The notes under the pieces were generated by a model. The model had not been told where the DNA came from. It made no database searches and saw only the letters and a list, made by a program, of their open reading frames with translations. The position numbers were made by a program, and so were the translations under genes. A DNA stretch of 64,000 nucleotides from Dichetophora obliterata (taxonomy: Eukaryota; Arthropoda; Insecta; Diptera; Sciomyzidae), in contig OY986435.1 in NCBI GenBank assembly GCA_963920525.1, positions 269,240,074-269,304,073 of the forward strand, read 5' to 3'. Every line of letters begins with the position of its first letter. Within the stretch, counting starts at the first letter, position 1. Below are positions 1-10,176 of the stretch, piece after piece.

Positions 1-278
1 AAATTGCATCGATATCGGAAATTCTAATTGTTTGAAAGACTCAAAAAAATTATTAATTTCAATATAATTGAGCGACACAGAAAAAATACTAATGAATATT
101 CAATACCAAAGAGGTCACAAAAAGCGCGTTAAATTAATAGATCCGATGCGTCATCCAAATTTTTTAGAAAAAGTTGGCCACTTTTGGATTTAAAAAAAAC
201 ATTCAAAAGAATATCAAAAATTAACGAAAAGGCAAATTGGATCCATTTAACACTAGGCAACTAAAAACGAACTAATAT

Positions 279-1151
279 GCCTATTGTGTATGGCAACTTT
301 GCTCTCAGTTGAGTTGCGGTTGCCAAATTCTTATTATCGATGGCAACACTTTCGAACAGTTGATCAACTCGCTGCTTTCACAGTTGCTTGTCAAATTTTT
401 GTGTTATTATCGATAGCCACTGTTATTTGGTTTGGTTGCGGAACCTGTCAAAAGTCAGCAACTGCTAATTACTTGTTGCAAGCTGGTGGCCTTGTGCAAA
501 AGCGAGAAATGGAGGCAGCGCAAGTTTTGGAAATTTGTGTTATTTGGATTATTCATAGATTATTTATTTTCATAGAAACATAAAAATTACAAACAAGCAA
601 CAGTTCGAGCGATTGGCAGAGCTTATGCTGGAAAGCGGTATTGGCATACAACGAACAGGCTGTTTAAAGTTTTTTATTTCGTCCAGTACATAACAAAATG
701 CTTCTTTGCCTTATCGGAAATAACTAAGAAACCTGTCAAATTTATTCAAATAAGCAAATTTTTATTCAATGTTTGTATTTACAGTGTTATATTACTTTGA
801 ATTTGAGAGTTCTAAAGGGTTGAATTTGTCTCTGATCTTCCTTCTTATACGCAACACACAACATCAGTGCATCCGTTTCCGTCATCAAAATATAAATCAC
901 TACTTATATCCGTATTTATTTGTTTTCTTTCTATAAATGGCTTTTTCCAAATTTAAACTTATTGAATATATAAAATTTTTAACATGAGCTGTTTTCTTTT
1001 TGACAGCTCGTTATTGTTTTCTTTGGCAACTCGCTGAAAATAGCAACTTGAAATTGGTTGTGATACGAAATACCAGATGGCAGTTCGGTTGCTTTAAAGT
1101 TTGGTTGCTTATTTGGCTACGCAACTCTGTTTTGTTGCCCTACGCAATAGG
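279..1151. repeat. Putative TIR element, about 0.87 kb
   Basis: The left edge reads CCTATTGTGTATGGCAACTT and the reverse complement of the right edge reads CCTATTGCGTAGGGCAACAA, an imperfect inverted repeat of about 30 bp. No convincing protein is encoded; the 99-codon open frame inside looks like chance. No clean target duplication is visible, so the superfamily is unknown. Confidence 0.45.
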
Positions 1152-1242
1152 CCTATAACTCCACTCAAATACGAAGAAATAATTACAAATCCGTTAAGAA
1201 AAATAATTTACAAATTTTGAAGCTTTATTACTAATAATCTTA

Positions 1243-1477
1243 GGGCCAATTTTTCAGTGTGAGTTTAAACTCTAGTCAAATTAAACCGACCTTAACTCAC
1301 CAAATTTGACGTTTAAACTCGGTTTAGGAAAAAAAAATACATTATATGATAATTTAAGTCAACTTAACTTCAACGGATGCTTAAATGTCTAGTTAAACCG
1401 AGTTCAAACGTCCAATTTGGTGAACTAATCTCAGTTTAATTTGACTAGAGTTTATACTCGTATTGAAAAATTGGCCT
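1243..1477. mobile_element. Hairpin MITE, TTA target duplication (PIF/Harbinger-like)
   Basis: Both arms are long imperfect inverted repeats of roughly 100 bp. The left arm starts GGGCCAATTTTTCAGTGTGA; the right arm in reverse complement starts AGGCCAATTTTTCAATACGA. TTA flanks both ends (1240-1242 and 1478-1480), the duplication used by PIF/Harbinger elements. It encodes nothing and is non-autonomous. The family assignment rests on the duplication alone. Confidence 0.65.
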
Positions 1478-1559
1478 TTAGAGGACTTGTTGTTAAAAAT
1501 TTAACTCGGAATTGGTAGGGACTTGATTTGGTTTCGATTAGATCTTTGTTTTGACTTAA

Positions 1560-1719
1560 GCGGGGTACACATTAGCGATCATGAGTGACACTCATGCTCA
1601 AATTCTCTCTTTTTACGCAGGTTCGCGTGTGTGTACCTTCGTCATTCAACAGTAATTCAACAGAAATTTTTGTGGTTGAATTTTTGAATGTCACTCAGGG
1701 GTGTTAATGTGTACCCCGC
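1560..1719. mobile_element. 160-bp MITE with GCGGGGTACACATTA ends
   Basis: The ends are near-perfect inverted repeats, GCGGGGTACACATTA at left and its complement at right. TTAA lies immediately left (1556-1559) and one base beyond the right end (1721-1724), suggesting a TTAA target as for piggyBac-type elements, though the extra T makes this tentative. It is noncoding and sits in a low-complexity stretch rich in ACTTGATTTG-like words (about 1500-1900). Confidence 0.6.
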
Positions 1720-1889
1720 TTTAATTAACATTGAGCTAGACTTTTTTGGGACTTTGTTTAAAGTTGGTCGATTGGAACTTGATTTGAATTTGATCAAAAA
1801 GTGGTTCTAAATTAATTTTGACTTGATGGAAACTTCTAAATTTTGATTTATGCAGTTTGAAATTGACTTAGAATTGATTGTAACTTGAT

Positions 1890-2068
1890 TAATAATCAGT
1901 TAGTGATGATTTCCTGTTCATATTGAAAATGTTGTTGTTTCTTTGGAAAAAATTCGTTAGTGCAACTAATTTTTCTAACCTGACCTAAAGCTCAGTAAAC
2001 GATTTTAAAGTATCAAACAACTAGAATTTGTATTTAAAATCAAGAATGATTTAAACTATCAAAAATTT
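1890..2068 (+). repeat. Interspersed repeat, copy 1 (second copy at 44765-44965, inverted)
   Basis: This segment matches the reverse complement of 44765-44965 over its length. Shared words include TTTCTTTGGAAA before the start of a CTAAC-type tract, GATTTTAAA followed by TATCAAACAACTAGAAT, and ATTTAAACTATCAA. It is noncoding. A TIR element starts at 2069, so this repeat probably resumes after 2890 with AGAATTTGTATTTAAAT. Confidence 0.5.
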
Positions 2069-2890
2069 ACAGCCCTATTCTGGCAGCTTAACTAAGCTCA
2101 CTACATTAACAAAATAGTTAATATTAACAATTTGTTAAGGTTTCGTATTCTGCTGCAAATTTAAAAGCTCTTTTCCTTACAATTTTGTTTATAACAGAAA
2201 GAGTCTTAACAACGAATGAAATGTATGTGCTTAGATAGAAAATAGTTGTGAAAATAATAAAAAAAAAACAAATTATAATATAATTTTGAGTTTAAATACA
2301 TTAAACTGAAAAATGGAAGAATTTTTTACTTATTTTAAGTGTTGATTATGAAATCTTTCAGTAGCCGGCCAAATTTTTCGAGCGCTTGCAAAGTCACAAG
2401 TTGCACTCGAATCATCTGTTTATATAGCGCATCTCTTCTTTCAATAGGCATATCGATTTTCACCATGCATGGAGAACTTTAAAAGCTTTTTAAGCTTTTA
2501 TGTTGTTAAAGATTTTTAAGAATACCAACATTTACATAACATAACAATCATCTTAACAAGAGCAAGCGCGTCGGAAGCGAATTACATCTGGGGGGCAGTA
2601 CAAATGGGGGGCAGTACAAATGGGGGGCAGTACAAATGGTGGTGCAAAAAAAGTTTACCAAAATTTCTTCACATGAAACATGAAGAAGAGAGAAAGAAGA
2701 GGAAAATATATAATACAAAAATATGATCGTTGTAAAAAAACTGATATTTTGAATAACTTTTCCTTTTAAATTGTTTATATAGCTAAAAAAGTGGGGGGGC
2801 AACTGCCCACCTTGCCCCCCCGCTTCCGACGCCAATGAACAAGAGCTCCTTAAATATTTCTTGTTAAGCTAGCAACCAGAATAGGGCTGT
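2069..2890. mobile_element. TIR element ACAGCCCTATTCTGG, interrupted by another MITE
   Basis: The terminal inverted repeat ACAGCCCTATTCTGG is perfect at both ends. The interior is noncoding and AT-rich. A second element (2564-2837) has inserted near its right end, so the original length was about 540 bp. No clear target duplication was found for the outer element. Confidence 0.6.
2564..2837. mobile_element. 274-bp nested MITE with 9-bp duplication, hAT-like
   Basis: AACAAGAGC flanks both sides (2555-2563 and 2838-2846); 8-9 bp duplications are typical of hAT elements. The sub-terminal inverted repeat is TCGGAAGCG. Inside, the 17-bp unit GGGGGGCAGTACAAATG is repeated almost three times in tandem (about 2590-2640), and there are G- and C-runs near the right end. 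It is noncoding and sits inside the element at 2069-2890. Confidence 0.65.
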
Positions 2891-3181
2891 TAGAATTTGT
2901 ATTTAAATCATAGAAAATCAACATTAATATACAACTTAATAAATGGTATGCTTATATGAAACACACAATGCATAGTTTGTTGACAACGAAATGGTTCGCT
3001 TCAGTGCTTTAAAAAGTCCTCACCGTTTTCAATCGAACCGACTGGTTATCTGGAAAACGAAAAAAATTAAAGCAACTGATGTGTATTTATATATGTATAT
3101 TTTACATACATATTAATAAAAACAACAACAAAAAGAACAAAAGCAGCACAACAATGAACCCAGTTGGCAAAACAGGTCTTT

Positions 3182-3322
3182 GAAGCGCTTCTAGCAGGCC
3201 ATCATATGGATTTCTTAACCCTTCCGTTCTCGTTTCCAAGCCCATTAACTTTTTTATATGAAACGAGAAAATTTCCTAGGCCTTCCTCTCTCGCGACTCT
3301 AAAGAAGCCTGCTAGAAGCCCT
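3182..3322. repeat. Short inverted-repeat element, GCTTCTAGCAGGC ends
   Basis: CGCTTCTAGCAGGC near 3187 and GCCTGCTAGAAGCC near 3307 form a short inverted repeat around about 110 bp of noncoding sequence. It could be a small MITE. No target duplication was resolved. Confidence 0.35.
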
Positions 3323-3394
3323 TCTTGAAAATTTACATTAGAAGGAAAAGCAATATAAATATCAACTTGAAATAAAAAAAATTTTGAAAATTTT

Positions 3395-3457
3395 CAGATT
3401 TGAACCAACGTCCTCTCATCTGGCGGTCTGGCATCTTATCCACTCATCCACCGCAGC
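3395..3457 (-). repeat. tRNA-like sequence (possible SINE head)
   Basis: On the minus strand the sequence reads like a tRNA gene body: an A-box-like GGATGAGTGGATAAG followed about 30 nt later by a B-box-like GGTTCAAATC. The acceptor stem does not close well, so this is not scored as a functional tRNA. It more likely represents a tRNA-derived repeat or pseudogene. Confidence 0.35.
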
Positions 3458-3504
3458 TGTTAACAAACGTCAGCTTATTTTGCATGATTACAAATGAAAG
3501 TAAG

Positions 3505-3760
3505 CTTTCGGGAGCGCGGGTTCGAGACCCAGCTCGGACCAAAAAATTTTTTTTTTTGTATATTTTTTAAAGTCTAAATTTTTTTTTACTAATTTTTCTG
3601 TTCATTTAAAAAATTTTTTGTAAATTTCTTCATACAAAAATAATAGAAAAGACTTACAATTTTTCCATATAAAACTTTTCATATAATGTGATATGTCATG
3701 TGTTAGATTTCGGAGACCTGGGTTCGCGACCCAACTCGGACAAAAAAAATTTTTTTTTTG
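3505..3760 (+). repeat. Duplicated tRNA-like 3' halves with A/T tails
   Basis: Two B-box-containing modules about 200 bp apart read GGGTTCGAGACCCAGCTCGG (about 3518-3537) and GGGTTCGCGACCCAACTCGG (about 3721-3740). Each is followed by a run of A then a long run of T, and by a similar AAAAGACT word further on. This looks like a tandem duplication of a tRNA-derived SINE-like unit. No intact cloverleaf is visible. Confidence 0.35.
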
Positions 3761-4940
3761 TTATTTCTTTAATATTTGATTTTTTTAATTGATCATATAT
3801 AATTTTTTCAAAATTTTTTTTATATAATATAACAGGAAAAGACTCCAAACCTTCAAATGGTAGGCCTTACAGAAGCATTCATCAATGCAGCGATCATGGA
3901 TGGTATATTGACGCCAATAATAGCACTACTAACATGCCTTCTTTTGCGTAGCACTAGCTTAATTGCCCACTGGGTATTTGGATCGCTGTCGTTTTCGTAT
4001 TATAATTTTTTTTAGGCTGATCTTAGCAAGATTCATCGCAACCAAATTTGGTTACGAGTTTCAGGCAATGCCGTTCTTCCGGACTTATTCGCTGCAATAA
4101 CTCATCAATATATTTACATAGCTTTGTAGTTGTATGGTCCAAAAAGGTTGCAGTTTCACTTCTACCAATGTTTCCTTTATCGTTATCCGCCCAAATATTC
4201 TTGCATTGAACATGTATTGGAAATTTTATAATTTTTTTAATTCTAAAATTTATGAAGTTTAACTTGATTTTTAAAAGAAACACATTGCACAATTAATTTT
4301 GATTTATTAATGACACAAACTGTGGCGCTAAGCCATTTTTCTTCATGTATACAATGCAACAAAAATGCGCAATACGCAAAAGACGCAATTCATAAAAAAT
4401 TGTCAAAAAATGGAGTATATTTTCGCAAGTTTTTTTTTTTTTTGTTGTGAAGGTAAGAAGGGACTTTGAATTTTATTGTGGTATTTGAGTTTTTGCTTGA
4501 CACGACTTGACAGATATTCAAAAAGCTTCCTGCTGTTTTCTTGTGTGCAAAAAAATGAGTAAAATGAAGGATCTGCCGTTTTCAAATGATTATTTGTAAT
4601 GTATATATGAATAAAAAAATTTTAAAATAATTTTGAACTATGAAGTCTATCTGGAAAAATTTCTTGTATGTTGTGACGTTAATTCGTTCGCCCAAAGAAA
4701 AATTGCCCGAAACCACCATCATTAAACAAAACAGATGCTTTACCAGAATTCGGCTGGAGCACACAATTGTCACACATTTGTATCTTTTATAAAAATAACC
4801 TCAACCCCGATGTCATTTTTGCAATTGCGCCTCGCTAATAATACCCCATATCCTCTCCAATTGCCCCTCCTTAAATATTATTTTCAGTTTTTTAAAGAAA
4901 TTAGATCTGCATAACAGTATTTAATATATCTACATTTAAA
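3761..4940. other. Noncoding stretch, no gene seen
   Basis: This AT-rich sequence has only short open frames with no recognisable domain. The minus-strand frame at 4023-4292 has a soluble-protein-like composition but I could not place it in a family. Confidence 0.4.
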
Positions 4941-4944
4941 TATT

Positions 4945-4992
4945 CCCATTTGCTTAATTTGAAACCGCCGTAGAAATGCGCGACGGGAAAAC
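4945..4992 (-). repeat. Fragment shared with 14560-14606
   Basis: The minus strand reads GGCGTTTTCCCGTCGCGCAT followed by TTCTACGGCGGTTTCA, matching the plus strand near 14568-14602 almost exactly. It is a dispersed repeat of unknown class and noncoding in both places. Confidence 0.5.
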
Positions 4993-5012
4993 GCCTGAAT
5001 AGAATCTATTCT

Positions 5013-6432
5013 AGTTTTTCTCTGACGGCTGGCTGAGTGATTTAAGTTACACAAGACAGTAGGGGTATTCACGATTCAGTGCACTTGCCTGTGCAGTTGA
5101 GGACTTGTTCACTTTACAAAAACAAATTGTACATACGTCAAAAATCTGCACAAGTGCTTTTCTACTATTACCTTCAACTTGAGGACTTGAGCAGTTGTGC
5201 ACTTGTGTGCATTGAAAAATGTTGACAGCTTTGAAATGGTGATGGTGGTGTGTTCACGAAAAGCTAACTGCACAACTGCACAAGTCCTCAACTGCACAGG
5301 CAAGTGCACTGAATCGTGAATACCCCTAGTGTTATTTTCTTAGTTCTTACTATGATCTGCTGTAGCTCGTTCTTGTAACTCGTAACGATCGCAGTTACCG
5401 ATCCATGTTACCGAATTGACGTCACTCTGACGTAATTCTCACCTTCACTGTTTGTGTAATAATCTGAATCGATTTCTGTTCTATTCGTTTGTTCCAAATC
5501 GATAAGTTGTCACATGATCCGATTTCACTTCGATAGAATCTTTAAAAAAAGTTTTTGTGTAAGAAAAGTGAATCGATAAAACTTCATGTTTTTTTCACTC
5601 ACTCTGCGGCAAGTGAGAATTCTACCGATCTGTTTAAATGACAGTAATGTTGTGTATCTATTAAATAACAAGTACTTGCAATTTATATTCTAAAACAGGC
5701 ACTTTCGCTTAAGTTAAATTTTTTTAATGACTTTTTTAAAAACGTTTTAATTTTAAAGGAAATGCGATTTAAAAAGAATGCCCATCTACATAAAAGAGGG
5801 AAATTTAAGAAACAAAATATTTGTTGATGCAATGCAAAAGAACCCGGTTGCAAATATTTGCAAAGTTTATAAAACACATCACTTATTGTCAAATTATTTA
5901 CATTCATAATAGTTGATTATTTCCGCAAACATTATAACACATGTAAATTATCAAATACTCACTTTTTAATGACAAGACCATCACCTTGTTATTATAAAAT
6001 TTTAGCGCTCATAAAATAAAATAAATGCAAGTAGACAGCTGCTTGCCATTTTACTCGATTTCGCAAAGTTTCTTCTCGATTTGTATTCTTTTTCATCATG
6101 GACCGAATTTTTACTGATTTCGACGTACGCAAACATTAGTTGTCACGAAATCGGTAGCTAGGGATCGATAACGCGTGACGTCACACAAATGGGTAACTTG
6201 CCGATTTTGTTGCAGGATCGAACTACTGATATTCTGTTTTTGTGCCTGTGTTGCATTCATGTGAATTTAAAGCATAATATAAAATAATTTGTAACATTCC
6301 CAATATGAAATGCAACCGTGATCCGACAACCGTTTCTACTTTGGATAACACTAAACGTACCCAATCATTATTAAAAATATGGCAACATTTGAGTCACTTA
6401 GAGAGAGATCCGCCAGCCGTCAGAGAAAAATT
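5013..6432. mobile_element. Putative inverted-repeat-bounded element, 1.4 kb
   Basis: GTTTTTCTCTGACGGCTGGC at the left is repeated in inverse as GCCAGCCGTCAGAGAAAAAT at 6412-6431, and similarity continues a little inwards. The interior is noncoding and contains a younger MITE (5062-5326). Sequences rich in GTTACCG and GACGTCAC near 5390-5440 and 6160-6200 may form inner arms. Boundaries are approximate. Confidence 0.4.
5062..5326 (+). mobile_element. TA-type MITE 'GGGGTATTCACGATTCAG', copy 1 of 3
   Basis: A 265-bp non-autonomous element whose ends are perfect inverted repeats for more than 40 bp, starting GGGGTATTCACGATTCAGTG. TA flanks both sides (5060-5061 and 5327-5328), typical of Tc1/mariner-mobilised MITEs. 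The arms are built of repeated words such as GCACAAGT and GTGCAGTTG. The other copies are at 13828-14100 (very similar) and 29663-29938 (inverted, more diverged). Confidence 0.8.
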
Positions 6433-6564
6433 AAGGCTTGATTACCCAAGCGTAAGGTAACGTAGCGCGACGTTGCCAATTGTCAAGCTAAAATCTGTTT
6501 AATGATAAATGTGTACAAGTCGTTACCGAAATCGTAACGTGGCGTGACGCAGCGTAGAAGTCTG

Positions 6565-6635
6565 TAGAAAATAGATTTTTATTTATTTATTTATTTATTT
6601 ACTTGATTGCTAAACCTTAACAGGTTTTATAGCAA
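6565..6635. repeat. TTTA microsatellite, possible LINE tail
   Basis: Six or so TTTA units are followed by CTTGATTGCTAAACCTTAAC. On the minus strand this would be a short 3' UTR ending in TAAA repeats, as in CR1-type LINEs such as the fragment at 23091-23802. No coding part of a LINE adjoins it, so this is only a candidate tail. Confidence 0.35.
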
Positions 6636-6649
6636 ACTAGCTGAAACCC

Positions 6650-8060
6650 GGCGCGTTGCTGCCACTCTCCCTATTCAAACGCCCATAAAATGTTATCAGT
6701 TAAACAGCATGTCTAAATTGAGGTCAAATACTGAAATCTGAGACTGTGCGACCTATATCCACAAAGCAATTCGATATAACAAATTTGGGTTGTATAGGAA
6801 GTGCCACTCTCTCTTCATCACCGCTAATAGAATGTAATCAATTAAACTGGATGTCTACATGGCGGTCGAATACCGAATTCCAAAACTGTGCGACATATAA
6901 CTCCAAAACTATTCGATAGCACAAATTTTGATTGTATGGGAGGTGCCACTCTCCTTTTCCCTACGCCCATAAAATTTTAGCAATGAAACTGCATGAGTAC
7001 ATTGAGGTCGAATACTGAATTTTGAGGCTGAGTTACCTATAACTCCAAATCTATTCGATATCGCAAATTTGGGTTAAATTGGAGGTGTCACGCCCCCCCG
7101 ACAAACTCTAAAAAATTTTATCAGTAAATCTGCAAACGTAAATTTTGGTCGAATACTGATTTCCGACGCTGTGCGACATTGAACTACTAAGCTATTCGAT
7201 ATCACAAATTTTCGTTGTATGGGAGGTGCCACTCCCCCTTGATCAACGCTCATAAAATGTAATCAATGAAACTGCATGTGTACATTGAGGTCCAATACTG
7301 AATTCCAAAGCTGTGAGACCTATAACCCCAATGCTATTTGATATCTCTAATTTGGGTTAAATAGGAGGTTCACACCCCCTTGTCGTACGCCCATAAAATG
7401 TAATTAATGAAACTGCATGTATAAATTGGGGCCGAATACTGAATTCTGACGCTGATATTCAATATCGCAAATTTACGTTAAATGGGAGGTGCCACGCCCC
7501 TCTTACCAATGAACATAGATTGAATCAATGAAACTGCATGTGTATATTGAGGTCGAATACTGAATTTCGGCGTTGTACGACTTATAACTCTAAAAGTATT
7601 TTTACAAAGTTGGGTTGTATGGGAAGTGCCACTCCCCTTTGCCCTACGACGACAAAATGTAAGTATTGAAAATGCATGTATAAATTTAGGTCGAATACCG
7701 AATTCTTACGCTGTCAACCTATAACTTCAAAGCAATACGATATCGCAAATTTGGGTTGTAAGGGAGATGTCACGCCTCCCTGTCCAACGCCCATAAAATA
7801 AAACCATTGAAACTGCATGTGTAAATTGAGGTCAAAAACTGAATTCCAAAGATGAATTCCTATAACTTCAAAGCTATTCGATATCACAAATTTGGGTTGT
7901 ATCGGAGGTGCCCCTCCCCCTTGTCCACTCCCATAAAATTTCATCACAGAAACGGTACGTCTAAATTGTGGTCGAATACCGAATTTCTAAGCTGTGCGAC
8001 CCATAACTCTAACTAAAGCTATTCGATAACAACAATTTTTTATTTATATGTGGGAGGTAA
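6650..8060 (+). repeat. Degenerate tandem array, about 141-bp unit, ten copies
   Basis: A unit containing GGTCGAATACTGAATTC, then CTGTGCGACCTATAACTCC, CTATTCGATATCACAAATTT, GGGAGGTGCCACTCCCC and CCCATAAAATGTAATCA recurs at about 6725, 6867, 7007, 7146, 7290, 7431, 7551, 7689, 7830 and 7971. Spacing is 138-144 bp, except one unit with a deletion of about 20 bp. There is no coding potential. The arrangement resembles central tandem repeats of DINE-1/Helitron-type elements in acalyptrate flies (established knowledge); membership is inference. Confidence 0.75.
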
Positions 8061-8470
8061 AAGGGGGTGTGGCATTGCCCCTTAAACCATCTCGTACTCA
8101 AAGCAAAGCGTACTTACAAAATTTGAGCTCAATCGGACCAATGGTTTCGAAGTATTTTGATATTTTCTTTAAAGTAGGCGTAGATGAATTGTGACCACGC
8201 CCATTTTTTCAATGTTAATTATAGTTATCATACGAACTTATTTACCAAATTTTAATTTCATACGACCAAAACCGTCTTAAATACAGCATTTTTATTGATT
8301 TGTGGGCGAAAAAAGGGGGTGTGGTACAAAACCTGCAAAGATACACACATGCAATTTCTTATGTGCACCCTCCACACAGACCCCAATCACCCCTGAAAAT
8401 TTCATTGAAATCGGGCAAGCCGTCTAGGAGGAGTATGCGAACAGGAAGTCTTGCCACTTAATTTTATATA
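8061..8470 (+). repeat. Flanking part of the tandem-repeat element
   Basis: Noncoding sequence in the style of the array, with GGGGGTGTGGCATTGCCCC, TGACCACGCCCATTTTTTC and a terminal stretch reading GAAATCGGGCAAGCCGTC then TTTTATATATATAGAT at about 8460-8477. That ending recurs near 8875-8895 and 9255-9270, suggesting that several related elements terminate here in succession. Confidence 0.5.
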
Positions 8471-8480
8471 TATAGATATC

Positions 8481-8880
8481 AAAACAGTGGGCGCAAAAGT
8501 GGGCGTGGTCAATTTTTCTTTCAGTAAACACTTAAATTGGATTACTACGAACATTTGAAAAAAAAATTATCCAAATCGGTCCAGCCGTTTTCCGATTTTA
8601 GATAAATTGAAAAAAGTGGGCGCAAAAGTGGGCGTGGTCAATTTTTCTTTTCGACAAAACTTAAATTGGATTACTATGAACATTAAAAAAAAAATTATCC
8701 AAATCGGTCCAGCCGTTTTCCGATTTTAGATAAATCAAAAAAAGTGGGCGCAAAGTGGGCGTGGTCTATTTTTCTTTCCGTAAAAACCTAAGTTGGACTA
8801 TTACGAACATTTTAAAAAAAAAATTATCCAAATCGGTTCAGCCGTTCTCAACTGATGCAATTACCAACGAACGACATTTG
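8481..8880 (+). repeat. Three tandem copies of a 128-bp unit
   Basis: GTGGGCGCAAAAGTGGGCGT recurs at 8487, 8616 and 8744 (periods 129 and 128). Each copy continues with GGTCAATTTTTCTTT, a TTAAATTGGATTACTA-like stretch and ATCCAAATCGGTCCAGCCGT. The last copy runs into a terminal ACATTTGATTTTTATTTATA motif. It is distinct from the 141-bp array but similar in style. Confidence 0.7.
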
Positions 8881-10160
8881 ATTTTTATTTATATAGAATT
8901 CAATTAACTTTCGTTCATTTGTCGTATGACCATTTTTTCCCTTTGTTATTGGTTGCGTGCTATTTTGATTGCTATTTCCAACAAAAATAGCGCGTATGTA
9001 CACAATTTGAACTGCATAAAATTCATACATTTACTTTTCATATCAATTAAAATCAAATTTGCAAAAAAAAAAAATTTCCAATAGGTCCAAAACCCTTCAC
9101 TCAAACACATATAACTCGACCAAATCAAAACATTTTCAAACAATTTTTTTTTAAAACCATCAAGAGAACGTACCCTACAAAATGGTATCGGCAGATTTTT
9201 GTTTTACTCAGCCGAACTCTCAAACACTCGTCACAAACAGATTTGACAACATTTTTTTATATATATAGATTTAAAATTATAAAATAAGATATTTAATACA
9301 ATTCAAAAATATAAAGTATGATTTTGAATGAAATAATGTATTATTAACAAACTAAAAAGTTTTAGTAAATTGCTTAAAGTATATAATTTTATTAAAATAT
9401 AAAAATAATAGAAAAAAAGTTAAGTAAAAATCGATAAAATCAGACAGCATAGCAGGGTTGCGTTTTCAAGACAAACAAGGTGAAGTCAGCAACAATTTTT
9501 GTATACGGCGGAGTCGTGTGATAAACAAGGTCTCATACCCAATAAAACACCACTTCAATAGGTATATATATAATATATATCGTTCTGTCTCCCTGAAGCC
9601 GGTGAAATCCTGGCTTGACAGGGTGGTTACTTGACAAACTAGGTCAACTTCACCAAACCAATTTTCATACAATAAAATAAAGAAAACCAGTTGCGAACGC
9701 AGGCACCAAGACAAACTAGGTCTTATCGGCCACTCATATTAATATATTACAAATCGATCTAACGTAGTGTTTCAAGAGGTAAAAAGACACCAAGACACCA
9801 AGACACCACGGTACCGTCGACAAGTGTAGTTACAATCATCATGAAGATATGAGGCAACTGAAGATCCCAGGTTTAGGTCCATTCAGATTACTTAGATGTT
9901 TATCCACCAAAATTTTCCATTTTACGCTTAGGTCCATTTATCCATTAGATTGTTATATTAATGAGTTTACAAATCACCAGATGCATCAGATATATGTTTG
10001 AAAGAACTTTACATAATCAACGACGGTACTGCAGGTAATCTATAATTTTATGTTTGATTGAGTCCATGGATTCACTTATTTCTACGCAACGTTACGATTT
10101 TTGACAGTTCGACAGTTGTGTTACAAGCGAAAAATGTTGTTTAACTTCACATTATTGTAA
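8881..10160. other. Noncoding repeat-like stretch with AAACTAGGTC words
   Basis: No gene is seen. GACAAACAAGGT, GATAAACAAGGTC, GACAAACTAGGTC and AGACAAACTAGGTC occur at about 9470, 9520, 9634 and 9709. A short GACACCAA repeat lies near 9787. The region 8881-9270 ends with a TATATATATAGAT motif shared with the preceding repeats. Confidence 0.4.
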
Positions 10161-10176
10161 ATTTTAATACTATATA

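Noticed and set aside
284..583. A 99-codon plus-strand frame near the left edge
   Set aside because: It lies wholly within a TIR-bounded noncoding element, with no domain and composition typical of chance frames.
3395..3457. A functional tRNA gene on the minus strand
   Set aside because: The A and B boxes are recognisable, but acceptor and anticodon stems do not pair adequately.
4023..4292. An 89-codon minus-strand frame with a KYIDELLQRISPEERHC stretch
   Set aside because: It looks protein-like and may be a transposon-gene remnant, but I could not name a family and no flanking parts were found.
6650..8880. CRISPR-like array
   Set aside because: Regular spacing comes from degenerate 128-141-bp tandem units with no short conserved repeat and unique-spacer structure, in a eukaryotic context.
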